DNA from: Mycolicibacterium neoaurum ATCC 25795 | Lineage (GTDB): Bacteria; Actinomycetota; Actinomycetes; Mycobacteriales; Mycobacteriaceae | Reading direction: 5' to 3' | NCBI RefSeq assembly: GCF_000691525.1 | Contig: NZ_JMDW01000013.1 | Location: 62,001-126,000, forward strand | Length of the DNA: 64,000 nt | Shown here: positions 7,510-16,204 of the stretch, piece after piece | Layout of the letters: every line of letters begins with the position of its first letter | Position numbering within the stretch: the stretch's first letter is position 1 | The notes under the pieces: generated by a model | What the model saw: the letters and a program-made list of their open reading frames with translations, nothing else | Told to the model about the DNA's origin: nothing | The model's database searches: none | Made by a program: the position numbers and the translations under genes

Positions 7510-9005
7510 CCCTGCTCGTTCCCCTGCTCGGCGAGACGATCGGCAAGCGTACCCAGCCCGGCGGCGTTGGACGCCTTCACCAGTACCACGTCACCGGGAC
7601 TCAGTTCGGCCGCCAGCAACGCGAGCGCGGCGTCGGCGTCGGGCACCAGGACGGATTCACTGCCCCACGACCCTTCCATCACCGCCCCCTGATGCATGGC
7701 GCTCATCGATCTCCCGGTTCCGACGACTATCAATCGAGAGACATCTAAGCGCACGGCCAACCGGCCGATGCGATCGTGTTCGGCTATCGCGTCCTCGCCG
7801 AGCTCGGCCATCTCGCCGAGCACCGCCCAGCTGCGTCGCCTGCCCCCCTGCCCGCCGGAGCGCGCCATCCAGGCCAGCGCCTTCAACCCCGCCGCCATCG
7901 AATCCGGGTTGGCGTTGTAGGCATCGTTGACGATGGTGACGCCGTCGGCGCGGGTACTGACGTCCATCCGGCGCGCCGAGACCGGGCCTGCGCCGGCCAG
8001 TGCCGTCGCCACCTGCTCCAGGCTCGCACCGCACTCCACCGCGACCGCCGCCGCGGCCAGCGCATTGGACACCTGATGCTCCCCGTGTACGGCCAGCGCG
8101 ATATCCACCGCACCGTCCGCGGTGTGCAGGGTGAATCGCGGACGGGCCAGCTCGTCGAGGTGCTCGTCGGCCGACCAGATATCGGCCCCCGGTGCGCGCG
8201 ACACCCGCACCACCCGTGCCGCGGTCTTGGCGGCCATGGCCGCCACCGCCGAGTCGTCGGCGTTGAGGATCACCACACCGGATGCGGGGACCGACTGCGG
8301 CAGTTCGGATTTGGTGGCCGCAATCGCCTCGCGTGAACCGAATTCGCCCAGATGCGCCGTACCGACGTTGAGCACGACACCCACCGACGGCGTCGCGATC
8401 GCCGCCAGTGCGGCGATGTTGCCCGGATGCCGCGCCGACATCTCCAAGATCAGGAAGTCGGTGTCGGTGGTGGCGCGCAGCACCGTCCACGGGTGTCCCA
8501 GTTCGTTGTTGAACGACCCGGGCGGAGCCACCACCTGGCCCAGCGGTGCGAGCACCGCGGCCAGCAGATCCTTGGTCGACGTCTTACCCGAGGATCCGGT
8601 GACGCCGATGATCCGCAGGCCGCCCGCGCTCAGTTCGGTGGCGACGGCCGCGGCCAGCTTGGCCAGCGCGGCCAGCACCGCGGCACCAGAGCCTGCGGCA
8701 TCGTCATGCTCCACCGCACCGGAACCGGCATCGCCTGCCACCGCGGGGGGCACCACGATGGCGGGCACCCCGACCGGGCGGGCAGCCAGCACCGCCGCCG
8801 CTCCGGCCTCGACGGCCCGGGCGGCGAAGTCGTGACCATCCGAACGCGCTCCCGGCAGCGCCAGGAACAGTCCGCCGGAAGTGACCGCGCGCGAGTCGAA
8901 TTCGACAGTTCCGGTGATACGGGTGGTCGCGGCCTCGGCGGCGCTGATATCGGCCAGTTCGCCACCTACGATGTCGGCCACCTGGGCCACGGTCATCTCG
9001 ATCAT
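7506..9005 (-). CDS. murF: UDP-MurNAc-tripeptide--D-Ala-D-Ala ligase MurF
   Basis: Cytoplasmic ATP-dependent ligase adding D-alanyl-D-alanine to complete the pentapeptide precursor. It shows the Mur-ligase P-loop GSSGKTST (about 137-144), the NNELGHPWT substrate segment typical of MurF, and the central-domain NDAYNANPDS motif. 499 aa is normal. Start ATG 9005 overlaps the murE stop (ATGA), and its own stop overlaps mraY. An interior Ala/Gly-rich insert around residues 85-115 is the only irregular part. Confidence 0.95.
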   Translation of the reverse strand: MIEMTVAQVADIVGGELADISAAEAATTRITGTVEFDSRAVTSGGLFLALPGARSDGHDFAARAVEAGAAAVLAARPVGVPAIVVPPAVAGDAGSGAVEHDDAAGSGAAVLAALAKLAAAVATELSAGGLRIIGVTGSSGKTSTKDLLAAVLAPLGQVVAPPGSFNNELGHPWTVLRATTDTDFLILEMSARHPGNIAALAAIATPSVGVVLNVGTAHLGEFGSREAIAATKSELPQSVPASGVVILNADDSAVAAMAAKTAARVVRVSRAPGADIWSADEHLDELARPRFTLHTADGAVDIALAVHGEHQVSNALAAAAVAVECGASLEQVATALAGAGPVSARRMDVSTRADGVTIVNDAYNANPDSMAAGLKALAWMARSGGQGGRRRSWAVLGEMAELGEDAIAEHDRIGRLAVRLDVSRLIVVGTGRSMSAMHQGAVMEGSWGSESVLVPDADAALALLAAELSPGDVVLVKASNAAGLGTLADRLAEQGNEQG

Positions 9006-10516
9006 CGGTTCTGCCTCAATGCATTCAGCGCGGCGGTCAGTTCGACCCGGTCGTCGAAGGGGCGGGTGGACCCGTCGGCGGTCTGCCCGGACTCGTGGCC
9101 CTTGCCCGCGATGAGCACCACGTCGCCCGGACGCGCCCAGCCGACCGCGTGATCGATGGCCGCGCGTCGATCACCGATCTCGACCACCTCGGCGGCCGAC
9201 CCCACGGCACCGGCCCGGATCGTCGACCGGATCAGCTGCGGGTCCTCGTTGCGGGGATTGTCGTCGGTGATGACGACCAGGTCCGCCAGTTCGGCGGCGA
9301 TCCGTCCCATGGGCTCGCGCTTGCCGGCATCGCGGTTACCACCGGCGCCGAACACCACCGCGAGCCGACCGTCGGAGTTCTGCTCGCGCAGGGTGGTCAG
9401 CACCGCCTGCAGCGCGCCCGGTTTGTGTGCATAGTCCACCAGGGCCAGGAAGTCCTGCCCGGCGTCGATCGTCTCCAGCCGGCCCGGCACCGCGGCCGAA
9501 CCCAGCCCCGGCGCGGCCTGTTCTGGCGAGACGTCGACGGTATCCAGCAGCGCAATGGCCAGCAGCGCGTTGGCGATGTTGTACCGGCCCGGCAGGCCTA
9601 TCCGCAGGCGGTGATGCACCCCGGCCGGATCGACGGCGACGAACTCCTGGCTGCCGCGGGCGAGGGTGGACACCGATTCGATGCGCCAGTCGGCGTCGAC
9701 ACCGGTGGTCGCGACGCGCACCGCCCCGACGGCACGCGATGCGATCTCGCGACCGGCCTCGTCATCGACACACACCACGGCCCGCTCGGCGCAGTTGGGC
9801 GAATCCGGTTCGAACAGACGGGCCTTGGCGTTCAGGTAGTCGGCCATGGTGGGATGGAAATCGAGGTGATCGCGGGACAGGTTGGTGAAACCGCCGGCCG
9901 CGAAAGCTGTGCCGTCCACCCGGCCCAGCGTCAGCGCGTGGCTGGACACCTCCATCACGACGGTGTCGACACCGCGCTCCACCATGACCGCCAGCAGGGC
10001 CTGCAGGTCCGGCGCCTCGGGGGTGGTCAGCGAGCTGGGTTCGTCGCGGCCGTCGATGCGGATGCCGACGGTGCCGATCAGTCCGGCGACACGACCGGCC
10101 GCCCGCAGGCCCGCCTCGATCAGGTAGGTGGTCGTCGTCTTGCCCGACGTGCCCGTGACACCGATGACACGCAACGCCGTGGACGGGTTTCCGTATACCT
10201 CGGCGGCCACCCCGCCCAGCACGGTGCGCGGGTCGGGATGGACCAGCACCGGCACCGGGATCGGTCCGAACTCGGCAATACCGGCCGGGTCGGTGAGCAC
10301 CGCGACAGCGCCGGCAGCGACGGCATCGGCGGCGAATCGGGCACCGTGCGCGCGTTGTCCCGGCAGGGCCGCGAACAGGTCACCCCGGCGCACGTCCTGA
10401 CTGCGCAGCGTCACCCCGGTGACCCGGACGTCCGGATCGGACACCGCGGCCGCACCGATGCGCTGCGCCAACAGACCCAGGTGGGTACCGGCGGGATCGG
10501 AGGGACGCAGTGTCAT
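9002..10516 (-). CDS. murE: UDP-MurNAc-L-Ala-D-Glu--meso-diaminopimelate ligase MurE
   Basis: Cytoplasmic ligase that adds meso-diaminopimelate to the stem peptide. The P-loop GTSGKTTTT is at about 122-130. The DNPRNEDP motif marks the DAP-adding rather than the lysine-adding type, consistent with mycobacterial peptidoglycan. 504 aa. The start ATG is at 10516; a 31-nt gap separates it from pbpB upstream. In M. tuberculosis several extra genes (Rv2159c-Rv2162c) lie between murE and pbpB; here they are directly adjacent. Confidence 0.95.
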   Translation of the reverse strand: MTLRPSDPAGTHLGLLAQRIGAAAVSDPDVRVTGVTLRSQDVRRGDLFAALPGQRAHGARFAADAVAAGAVAVLTDPAGIAEFGPIPVPVLVHPDPRTVLGGVAAEVYGNPSTALRVIGVTGTSGKTTTTYLIEAGLRAAGRVAGLIGTVGIRIDGRDEPSSLTTPEAPDLQALLAVMVERGVDTVVMEVSSHALTLGRVDGTAFAAGGFTNLSRDHLDFHPTMADYLNAKARLFEPDSPNCAERAVVCVDDEAGREIASRAVGAVRVATTGVDADWRIESVSTLARGSQEFVAVDPAGVHHRLRIGLPGRYNIANALLAIALLDTVDVSPEQAAPGLGSAAVPGRLETIDAGQDFLALVDYAHKPGALQAVLTTLREQNSDGRLAVVFGAGGNRDAGKREPMGRIAAELADLVVITDDNPRNEDPQLIRSTIRAGAVGSAAEVVEIGDRRAAIDHAVGWARPGDVVLIAGKGHESGQTADGSTRPFDDRVELTAALNALRQNR

Positions 10517-10547
10517 GGCCTTGCCACAGTACCGGGGTGGCTCCGGA

Positions 10548-12437
10548 TCACTCCGCCTGCAGCGTCAGCGGCGGTCCCGGGTCGGCGGACAACGGCACAT
10601 TCTCCCGCTGCAGCAACCACGAGGCGATGTGATGGAACAGCGGCGCCATCGTGGTGCCCGGCGCTCCGTCGGCGGTACGGGCGGGGTTGTCGGCCATGAT
10701 GCCGACGACGTAGCGCGGATTGTCCGCAGGTGCGATCCCGGCGAAGGTGATCCAGTAGTGATCGTCGTAGTAGCAGCCGCAGTTCGGGTTGATCTGCTGG
10801 GCCGTACCGGTCTTGCCGGCGATCTGATAGCCCTCGACCGCGGCCTGCCAACCGGTCCCCTGCTGCACACCGCGCGGGTCGCGCTGGATGGTCGCGCGCA
10901 GCATGTTGCGCACGGTGGCAGCGGTTTCCGGTGAGACGACCCGGACGCCCTCCGCCGCGGGCTCGACGTTCTCCTTGCCATCGGCCTCGATGATCGACTT
11001 GATGATGCGGGGCGGGATCCGGACACCGTCGTTGGCGATGGTCTGGTACATCCCCGTCATCTGCAGCAGCGTCATCGAAAGACCCTGTCCGATGGGCAGG
11101 TTGGCAAAGGAGCTGCCCGACCACTGGTCCATGGGCGGGACCAGGCCGGCGCTCTCGCCCGGCAATTCGATCCCGGTGCGCTCACCGAGACCGAACTTGG
11201 TCAGCATCTCGGCGAACTTCTCCGGACCGAAGCGCTGGGCCAGCATCAGGGTGCCGACGTTGGAGGACTTCCCGAAGACGCCGGTGCTGGTGTACCGGTC
11301 GACACCGTGGTTCCACGCGTCCTTGACGGTGACCCCGCCCATATCGATGGAACCGGGCACCGAGAGCACCTCGTCGGGGTTGGTCAGACCCAGCTCGATG
11401 GCGGTGGCGGCGGTCACGATCTTGTTCACCGACCCCGGCTCGAACGGTGACGACACCGCCGGGTTGCCCATCTGCCTGCTGCCCTGCCTGCCGATGTCCT
11501 GCGAGGGGTCGAACGTGTTGTCATTGGACATCGCCAGCACCTCACCGGTTTTGGCGTCCAGTACGACGGCGGACACATTGGCCGCACCGGATTTGTCCTT
11601 GGCCTGCTGGACCTGCTGCTGCACATAGAACTGGATATCGTCGTCCAGGGTCAGCTGTACGGTCTGGCCGTCGACGGCCTCGTGCCGGTTGCGCATGCTG
11701 CCGGGGATCATCACGCCGTCGGACCCACGGTCGTAGGTGACCGATCCGTCCGTTCCGGCGAGTTTCGCGTCGAGGGAATCCTCGAGGCCCAGCAGTCCGT
11801 GGCCGTCCCAGTCGATACCGCCGACGATATTGGCCGCCAACGAGCCGCCGGGGTACTGGCGGATGTCCTGACGCTCGGAACCGACCTCGGGGAACTTCGT
11901 GGTGATCGCGTCGGCGATCGCCGGGTCCACCGCCCTGGCCAGGTAGGCGAAGGTGTCCTTGCTGGTGAGCTTGGCCAGCAAGGTCTTCGCGTCGGGCTTG
12001 TTGTTGAGCCGGGTGGCGATGTCCTTGGCGATCTCCCGCAACCGCGCGTCGGGGTCAGGCGCGTAGTCGGGATTCTTGGCGCGCTCCTCCTCCAACTGCT
12101 TGCGGATGCGCACCGGCTGGAAGGTGAGCGCCCTGGCTTCGATGGTGAATGCGAGCTTGTCGTTGTTGCGGTCGACGATGCTGCCGCGCACCGCCTGCTG
12201 GACGTCGGTCACCTTGAGTTGGCCTGCGGCTTCGGCCCGCAACCCGGCGGCATTGGAGATCTGCAGGTTGAAAAGCTGCGCAGCGGCGACCACCAGCACC
12301 AGGAAGATGACGACGTTACCGGCACGGTGCCGGAAGACGAACGATGAGCTGCGCAGCCCGGCCGCCGGGGCCTGGGCGGGGCGCCGGATCCGCCGATCGG
12401 TGGCCGAATGCTCCTGCCCGCGTTGGCCGCGGCTCAT
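10548..12437 (-). CDS. pbpB: Septal transpeptidase PbpB (FtsI, class B PBP3)
   Basis: Membrane-anchored D,D-transpeptidase that crosslinks septal peptidoglycan, working with FtsW. It has a basic cytoplasmic tail, one transmembrane helix at about 40-58, a class B pedestal domain, and a penicillin-binding domain with the active-site SVNK tetrad (S336-K339), SSN (391-393) and KTG (542-544). 629 aa is close to the mycobacterial norm. The ATG at 12437 overlaps the stop of the ftsL-like gene by 4 nt. Confidence 0.96.
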   Translation of the reverse strand: MSRGQRGQEHSATDRRIRRPAQAPAAGLRSSSFVFRHRAGNVVIFLVLVVAAAQLFNLQISNAAGLRAEAAGQLKVTDVQQAVRGSIVDRNNDKLAFTIEARALTFQPVRIRKQLEEERAKNPDYAPDPDARLREIAKDIATRLNNKPDAKTLLAKLTSKDTFAYLARAVDPAIADAITTKFPEVGSERQDIRQYPGGSLAANIVGGIDWDGHGLLGLEDSLDAKLAGTDGSVTYDRGSDGVMIPGSMRNRHEAVDGQTVQLTLDDDIQFYVQQQVQQAKDKSGAANVSAVVLDAKTGEVLAMSNDNTFDPSQDIGRQGSRQMGNPAVSSPFEPGSVNKIVTAATAIELGLTNPDEVLSVPGSIDMGGVTVKDAWNHGVDRYTSTGVFGKSSNVGTLMLAQRFGPEKFAEMLTKFGLGERTGIELPGESAGLVPPMDQWSGSSFANLPIGQGLSMTLLQMTGMYQTIANDGVRIPPRIIKSIIEADGKENVEPAAEGVRVVSPETAATVRNMLRATIQRDPRGVQQGTGWQAAVEGYQIAGKTGTAQQINPNCGCYYDDHYWITFAGIAPADNPRYVVGIMADNPARTADGAPGTTMAPLFHHIASWLLQRENVPLSADPGPPLTLQAE

Positions 12438-13546
12438 GCCGGCACACCCGGGGCGGGAACCTCGACCGGGATTTCAGCCGGCACATCGGGATTGGGGCCG
12501 GCAGCCGGGGGCGCGGGAAGGTGCTCAGGGTTGACCACCGGACCGGGCTGAACGGGCAGCTCCGGGGATCCCAGATGCGGCAGTCCCTCGGCGGGCACCG
12601 GTGCGGGCACGCCGGGAAGCGGGACGACCAGCGGCGCCGCAGCGGGCGGGATCTGGTCCGCCGGCGCGGCGGCAGGCAGCTGGGCGGGGTCCACGGGAGC
12701 GGCAGGCAGCGGTGCGGTCAGCGGTGCCTGCCCGGCCTGCGGTACTGCCAGGGGCGCCGCCGGGGTGGCGGTGGCGCGCGGCGGAACCCGGACCACGACC
12801 TCACGCGGGTCGACGACCCGCGGGGCCGGCGGTCCACCGGCGGCCGGACGCGTCGGCGCGGGCGCGGCAGGCCGCTCGTCGGGCAGCGGTGTGTTCAGCG
12901 GTGGCGGGGGCGCGCCCTCGGCCGGCTTCGGGGTGCCGACCACGACCCAGGCCCCGGTCGCGTCCTGCACCAGGTGTGCGGTGTCCCTCGACGGGATCAT
13001 GCCGAGGCCGCGGGCTGCCTCGGCAAGCGCAGGCGGGGCCTGCGCCTCAAGCACATCACGCTCCAATGCCTCTTTTTGTTGCAGCAGAGCCTGATTCAGC
13101 TGACGAGCGTGGCCCAGCTGATAGGAGCGGCTGGCGGCATCGGTGGACAACCACAGGGTGACGCCCAGACCGACACCGAGTGCGGCGATGACGAGGACCA
13201 CGAACGGCACCCTCGCGGCCAGCGTCCGCGGATTGAAATCGATGGTTGCGAGCCGGATCAGCAGCCGTTCCCGCAGCGGTGGTTTGACGATCTTGGGTGC
13301 CTTGGCCTTGCGCGCCTTGGCGCGCGCCTTGGCCTGGCTGGCGTTCTTGGGCCGTGCCGGTGTGTCGACGGGCCTGCGCACCGGTGAGGTCTGCGGTGCC
13401 GAACGGGACGGACGTTGTTCGGGCGCGCTGCGGCGTTTGCGCGCGGGCGCCTCGGACTGACGACGTGCCGTCGGCCTGCCCTTGGGCGGAGTCTTGCGCC
13501 GGCGCTCGTCGGTGCTGCGCTCCGGTGCGGACCGCTTTCCCTTCAT
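12434..13546 (-). CDS. ftsL: FtsL-like membrane protein with proline-rich tail (Rv2164c type)
   Basis: Position between rsmH and pbpB and topology mark this as the mycobacterial FtsL-like divisome protein (Rv2164c homologue). Residues 1-95 are a highly basic, disordered cytoplasmic tail. One transmembrane helix spans about 112-134, followed by a short heptad-like coiled segment (about 140-170). Roughly 170 residues of Pro/Ala/Val-rich, low-complexity extracytoplasmic sequence then run to the C-terminus at 370. Classical FtsL is about 100 aa, so the tail is an actinobacterial extension. It overlaps both neighbours by 4 nt. The function follows from position and topology, not from a catalytic motif. 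Confidence 0.8.
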   Translation of the reverse strand: MKGKRSAPERSTDERRRKTPPKGRPTARRQSEAPARKRRSAPEQRPSRSAPQTSPVRRPVDTPARPKNASQAKARAKARKAKAPKIVKPPLRERLLIRLATIDFNPRTLAARVPFVVLVIAALGVGLGVTLWLSTDAASRSYQLGHARQLNQALLQQKEALERDVLEAQAPPALAEAARGLGMIPSRDTAHLVQDATGAWVVVGTPKPAEGAPPPPLNTPLPDERPAAPAPTRPAAGGPPAPRVVDPREVVVRVPPRATATPAAPLAVPQAGQAPLTAPLPAAPVDPAQLPAAAPADQIPPAAAPLVVPLPGVPAPVPAEGLPHLGSPELPVQPGPVVNPEHLPAPPAAGPNPDVPAEIPVEVPAPGVPA

Positions 13547-14718
13547 GAGTCTTCCTTTCCGGCGATTTTCTCCAACGCCCGCAGTCGCACCGGGGCGCTG
13601 CGCGGGTTCCGTTCGATCTCCGCGGCGTCGGCCTGTTCGGCGCCACGGGTCAGTGCTGCGAATTCGGCCTCGTAGCCGGGCAATTCGACGGGTAGGCCGG
13701 GCGGGGTGCGCGACGCCGTGGCCGAGGCGAACAGGCTCTTGACGATCTTGTCTTCCAGCGACTGATACGCCATCACCACGATGCGCCCGCCGCCGGCGAG
13801 CGCGCCGAGCGCCGCGGGCAGGGCTTCGCGCAGTGAGTCGAGCTCCCCGTTGACCGCGATGCGCAACGCCTGGAAGGTGCGCTTGGCCGGATGGCCGCCG
13901 GTGCGCCGGGTTGCGGCCGGGATGGCCTCGTAGAGCACCTCGACGAGTTCGCCGGTGCTCACGAACGGCTTGGTCGCCCGCCGCCGGACCACCCGCGCGG
14001 CGATCCGGTTGGCGAATCGCTCGTCGCCGTACTCGCGCAGCAGCCGCGTCAGCGTGCGCTCGTCGTAGGTGTTGAGGATCTCCGCGGCGGTGAGCGGCGC
14101 ATCGGGATCCATCCGCATGTCCAGCGGCGCGTCGTGGGCGTAGGAGAAGCCGCGGTCGACCAGATCCAGCTGCATCGAGGACACTCCGAGGTCGAAGAGC
14201 ACACCGTCGACGACGGGCTCCTGCCGGTCGTCCCAGTAGCCGTCGTAGCGGGTGCGTTCGAACCGGACGCGGTCACCGAACCGGGACAGCCGGTCGCCGG
14301 CGATGCGCAGCGCGTTCGGGTCGCGGTCCAGGCCGACGACACGCAGTCCCGGCAGATCGGTCAGGAACCGCTCGGTGTGACCACCGGCGCCGAGGGTGGC
14401 ATCGACGAGGACGGCACCGGAGCCGTCGGCGTGGTGGCGGGTGAGCGCCGGGGTCAGGAGTTCGACACACCGGTCGAGCAGAACGGGGACGTGGCCGTGC
14501 TCGCCGGACTTGGGCGCGGGGCGGGACTCAGATGGATTCACGGAGTGAGACGAATCGTCGGGATGAGGCACAGAGACTCCCCTGTCGAGAAGGGGCGCCC
14601 CTGCAACGAGGTCCCTGTCCGAGGCGGACCTGGCGTCGGGGAAGTACGTCAGGGCCGGTTCGGACAGAGGCCTCGTTGCACGGGCTTGTTGGTCAGATGA
14701 TGTCGCGAAGAGTGTCAT
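13543..14718 (-). CDS. rsmH: 16S rRNA (cytosine1402-N4)-methyltransferase RsmH (MraW)
   Basis: SAM-dependent methyltransferase that modifies C1402 of 16S rRNA. The core starts at HVPVLLDRCVELL, followed by the SAM loop DATLGAGGHTE; LFDLGVSSMQLD and GGHPAKRTFQALRIAVN are signature RsmH segments. The protein carries an N-terminal extension of about 75 residues that M. tuberculosis Rv2165c also has. The ATG at 14718 overlaps the mraZ 3' end by 26 nt; shorter starts within the extension cannot be excluded. It overlaps the ftsL-like gene by 4 nt. Confidence 0.93.
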   Translation of the reverse strand: MTLFATSSDQQARATRPLSEPALTYFPDARSASDRDLVAGAPLLDRGVSVPHPDDSSHSVNPSESRPAPKSGEHGHVPVLLDRCVELLTPALTRHHADGSGAVLVDATLGAGGHTERFLTDLPGLRVVGLDRDPNALRIAGDRLSRFGDRVRFERTRYDGYWDDRQEPVVDGVLFDLGVSSMQLDLVDRGFSYAHDAPLDMRMDPDAPLTAAEILNTYDERTLTRLLREYGDERFANRIAARVVRRRATKPFVSTGELVEVLYEAIPAATRRTGGHPAKRTFQALRIAVNGELDSLREALPAALGALAGGGRIVVMAYQSLEDKIVKSLFASATASRTPPGLPVELPGYEAEFAALTRGAEQADAAEIERNPRSAPVRLRALEKIAGKEDS

Positions 14719-15124
14719 CGCTGGCCGCGGAGAAGGTCTCTTCGTGTGTCTCCTGGTATTGCTGCCACGCTTGGGCGTCCCAGATCTCCAGGTGCCCCAG
14801 CGAACCGGTCACCACGCATTCCTTGGAGAGGTTGGCGTAGCGGCGGTGTTCGGCGGACAAGGTGATCCGGCCCTGCGCGTCGGGATGCTGTTCGTCGGCG
14901 CCGGCGGCAAGGTTGCGGACGTAGGCACGGGCCTGCGGATCGCTGCGCGAGGCCTGCATCGCCTTCTCCGCCAGCTTCTCGAACTCTGCCCGCGGGTACA
15001 CGGCCAGGCTGTGATCTTGACTTTTGGTGACCATCAACCCTCCTGCCAGTGCATCGCGGAACTTGGCGGGCAGTGTCAGCCGCCCTTTGTCGTCGAGCTT
15101 GGGCGTGTAGGTGCCGAGAAACAT
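14693..15124 (-). CDS. mraZ: Transcriptional regulator MraZ
   Basis: DNA-binding regulator of the dcw cluster, first gene of the operon. It has two tandem SpoVT/AbrB-like modules, recognisable by DDKGRLTLPAKFR near the N-terminus and DAQGRITLSAEHRRY in the second half. 143 aa is normal. The start ATG 15122-15124 gives the conserved MFLGTYTPKLD N-terminus and has a GGGAGGTGG ribosome site immediately upstream. Arrays of GTGGG repeats lie upstream (15201-15226 and beyond), so autoregulation is likely. Confidence 0.96.
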   Translation of the reverse strand: MFLGTYTPKLDDKGRLTLPAKFRDALAGGLMVTKSQDHSLAVYPRAEFEKLAEKAMQASRSDPQARAYVRNLAAGADEQHPDAQGRITLSAEHRRYANLSKECVVTGSLGHLEIWDAQAWQQYQETHEETFSAASDDTLRDII

Positions 15125-15200
15125 CCCGCCACCTCCCACCACTCGGTTGGATTCCGAGTCGCTTCTACCCGCTGTGCGGAGTTCCGGTTCCTCCGCTGTC

Positions 15201-15226
15201 CGCCACTTTACCCCACAATCCCCCAC
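15201..15226 (-). promoter_or_regulatory. MraZ box: three 10-nt-spaced GTGGG repeats
   Basis: On the minus strand, reading towards mraZ, GTGGGG, GTGGGG and GTGGCG occur at 15221-15226, 15211-15216 and 15201-15206, exactly 10 nt apart. This is the architecture of known MraZ operators (TGGGN repeats with 5-nt spacers). The array ends 77 nt before the mraZ start. Confidence 0.75.
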
Positions 15227-15374
15227 TTAGCTCCATTTGCTGCCACCGAGTTGCACCCACGCTCCACCACCCTGCGATTCGTCGCGTCCGCGCGTCCACG
15301 CAGCAGCCCGACCGCCGGGCACCTGCGAACGAAAACCGCAGCTAGAGACCCCATACCTCGCCGTGTGAACCCAG

Positions 15375-15401
15375 GTGGGTGACGGTGGGGGAAATGTGGG
15401 G
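15375..15401 (+). promoter_or_regulatory. Second GTGGG repeat cluster (inverted orientation)
   Basis: GTGGGT (15375), GTGGGG (15385) and GTGGGG (15396) stand 10 and 11 nt apart on the plus strand, facing away from mraZ. They match the MraZ half-site, but about 150 bp upstream of the main array and in the opposite orientation. Regulatory use is inferred. Confidence 0.45.
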
Positions 15402-15476
15402 CGGCCGCCCTGCGGCACCCGACACGCCGAGGCGTTTGCGGGGTCGAACCGCGCTCTACGGCCGCAAAACCACAAG

Positions 15477-15506
15477 AAAAAGGGCGGCTCCGCTACGGAG
15501 CCGCCC
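15477..15506 (-). terminator. Intrinsic terminator after the DUF3040 gene
   Basis: A perfect 11-bp stem, GGGCGGCTCCG / CGGAGCCGCCC (15482-15492 and 15496-15506) with a 3-nt loop, is followed on the minus strand by five Ts (15481-15477). It lies 38 nt past the stop of the minus-strand DUF3040 gene and insulates the mraZ operon from it. Confidence 0.88.
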
Positions 15507-15511
15507 CTGGG

Positions 15512-15527
15512 GTGGGGATCGGTGGGG
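15512..15527 (+). promoter_or_regulatory. Third GTGGG repeat pair
   Basis: GTGGGG occurs at 15512-15517 and 15522-15527, a 10-nt period matching the MraZ half-site spacing. It lies between the terminator and the stop codon of the DUF3040 gene. It could be a remote MraZ site or chance in G-rich DNA. Confidence 0.3.
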
Positions 15528-15543
15528 AATCAGCCGGTACGGA

Positions 15544-15954
15544 TCACTCGTCGAAACGACGGCGGAACCGGTCCTCCATCCGACTCGTGAAGGAGCCGCC
15601 GCTCGCGGGCTTACCGCGCTTACCGGGGCGGGCGGGGCCGGAACCGGAAACACTCTTGTCGACCGGGCCCGCCACCCGCGGGCCGGTGATCGCGAAGACC
15701 ACGCCACCGAACATCACGATGAAGCCGATCACCGAGAGAATCGGGAAGCTACCGATCATGGTGGCCTTGATGGCGACGCCACACACCAGCATCGCCAGGC
15801 CCGCCACGAAGAGCGCGATGCCCTGCAAGCGGCGCCGCGCAGACGGGGCACGCAGATTGCCACCGCGCACGCTCGAAGCGAACTTGGGGTCTTCCGCGTA
15901 CAGCGCGCTTTCGATCTGGTCGAGCATGCGCTGCTCGTGATCGGAGAGTGGCAT
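15544..15954 (-). CDS. DUF3040 membrane protein (Rv2169c type)
   Basis: Small conserved actinobacterial protein of 136 aa. The N-terminal MPLSDHEQRMLDQIE is the characteristic DUF3040 opening. Two transmembrane helices lie at about 43-62 and 68-90, followed by a Gly/Pro/Arg-rich tail. The start ATG at 15954 has an AGGAGGG ribosome site; the open frame extends upstream but without homology. No function is established for the family. It is monocistronic, with its own terminator. Confidence 0.85.
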   Translation of the reverse strand: MPLSDHEQRMLDQIESALYAEDPKFASSVRGGNLRAPSARRRLQGIALFVAGLAMLVCGVAIKATMIGSFPILSVIGFIVMFGGVVFAITGPRVAGPVDKSVSGSGPARPGKRGKPASGGSFTSRMEDRFRRRFDE

Positions 15955-16204
15955 CCGTCCCTCCTGGTCCGCGCCGTGGGCTCCGGAGAGCCGAATTCTC
16001 AAATAGGGCCGCCGCCCGCGTTTTACGGGTGACTGTTCCCATGATACGAGGTCATTCTGAGCCGTACCACCTACTTCACACACGATTGTATGACGTCTGC
16101 CACCAGGAGCGGTCCGCCCCGGCAATACCTGGCGCGGCTGCCGGGCGAGTCGACACCGATAATGAGGATGACCCGTCCGCAGCGACCGACCCGAAGGACA
16201 CCCG

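Larger units (their letters stand above)
15125..15543. other. Intergenic region between the DUF3040 gene and mraZ
   Basis: This 419-bp stretch holds no gene. It contains the mraZ ribosome site and the dcw promoter region, the MraZ box at 15201-15226, two further plus-strand clusters of GTGGG repeats (15375-15401 and 15512-15527), and an intrinsic terminator (15477-15506) for the DUF3040 gene. Confidence 0.8.
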
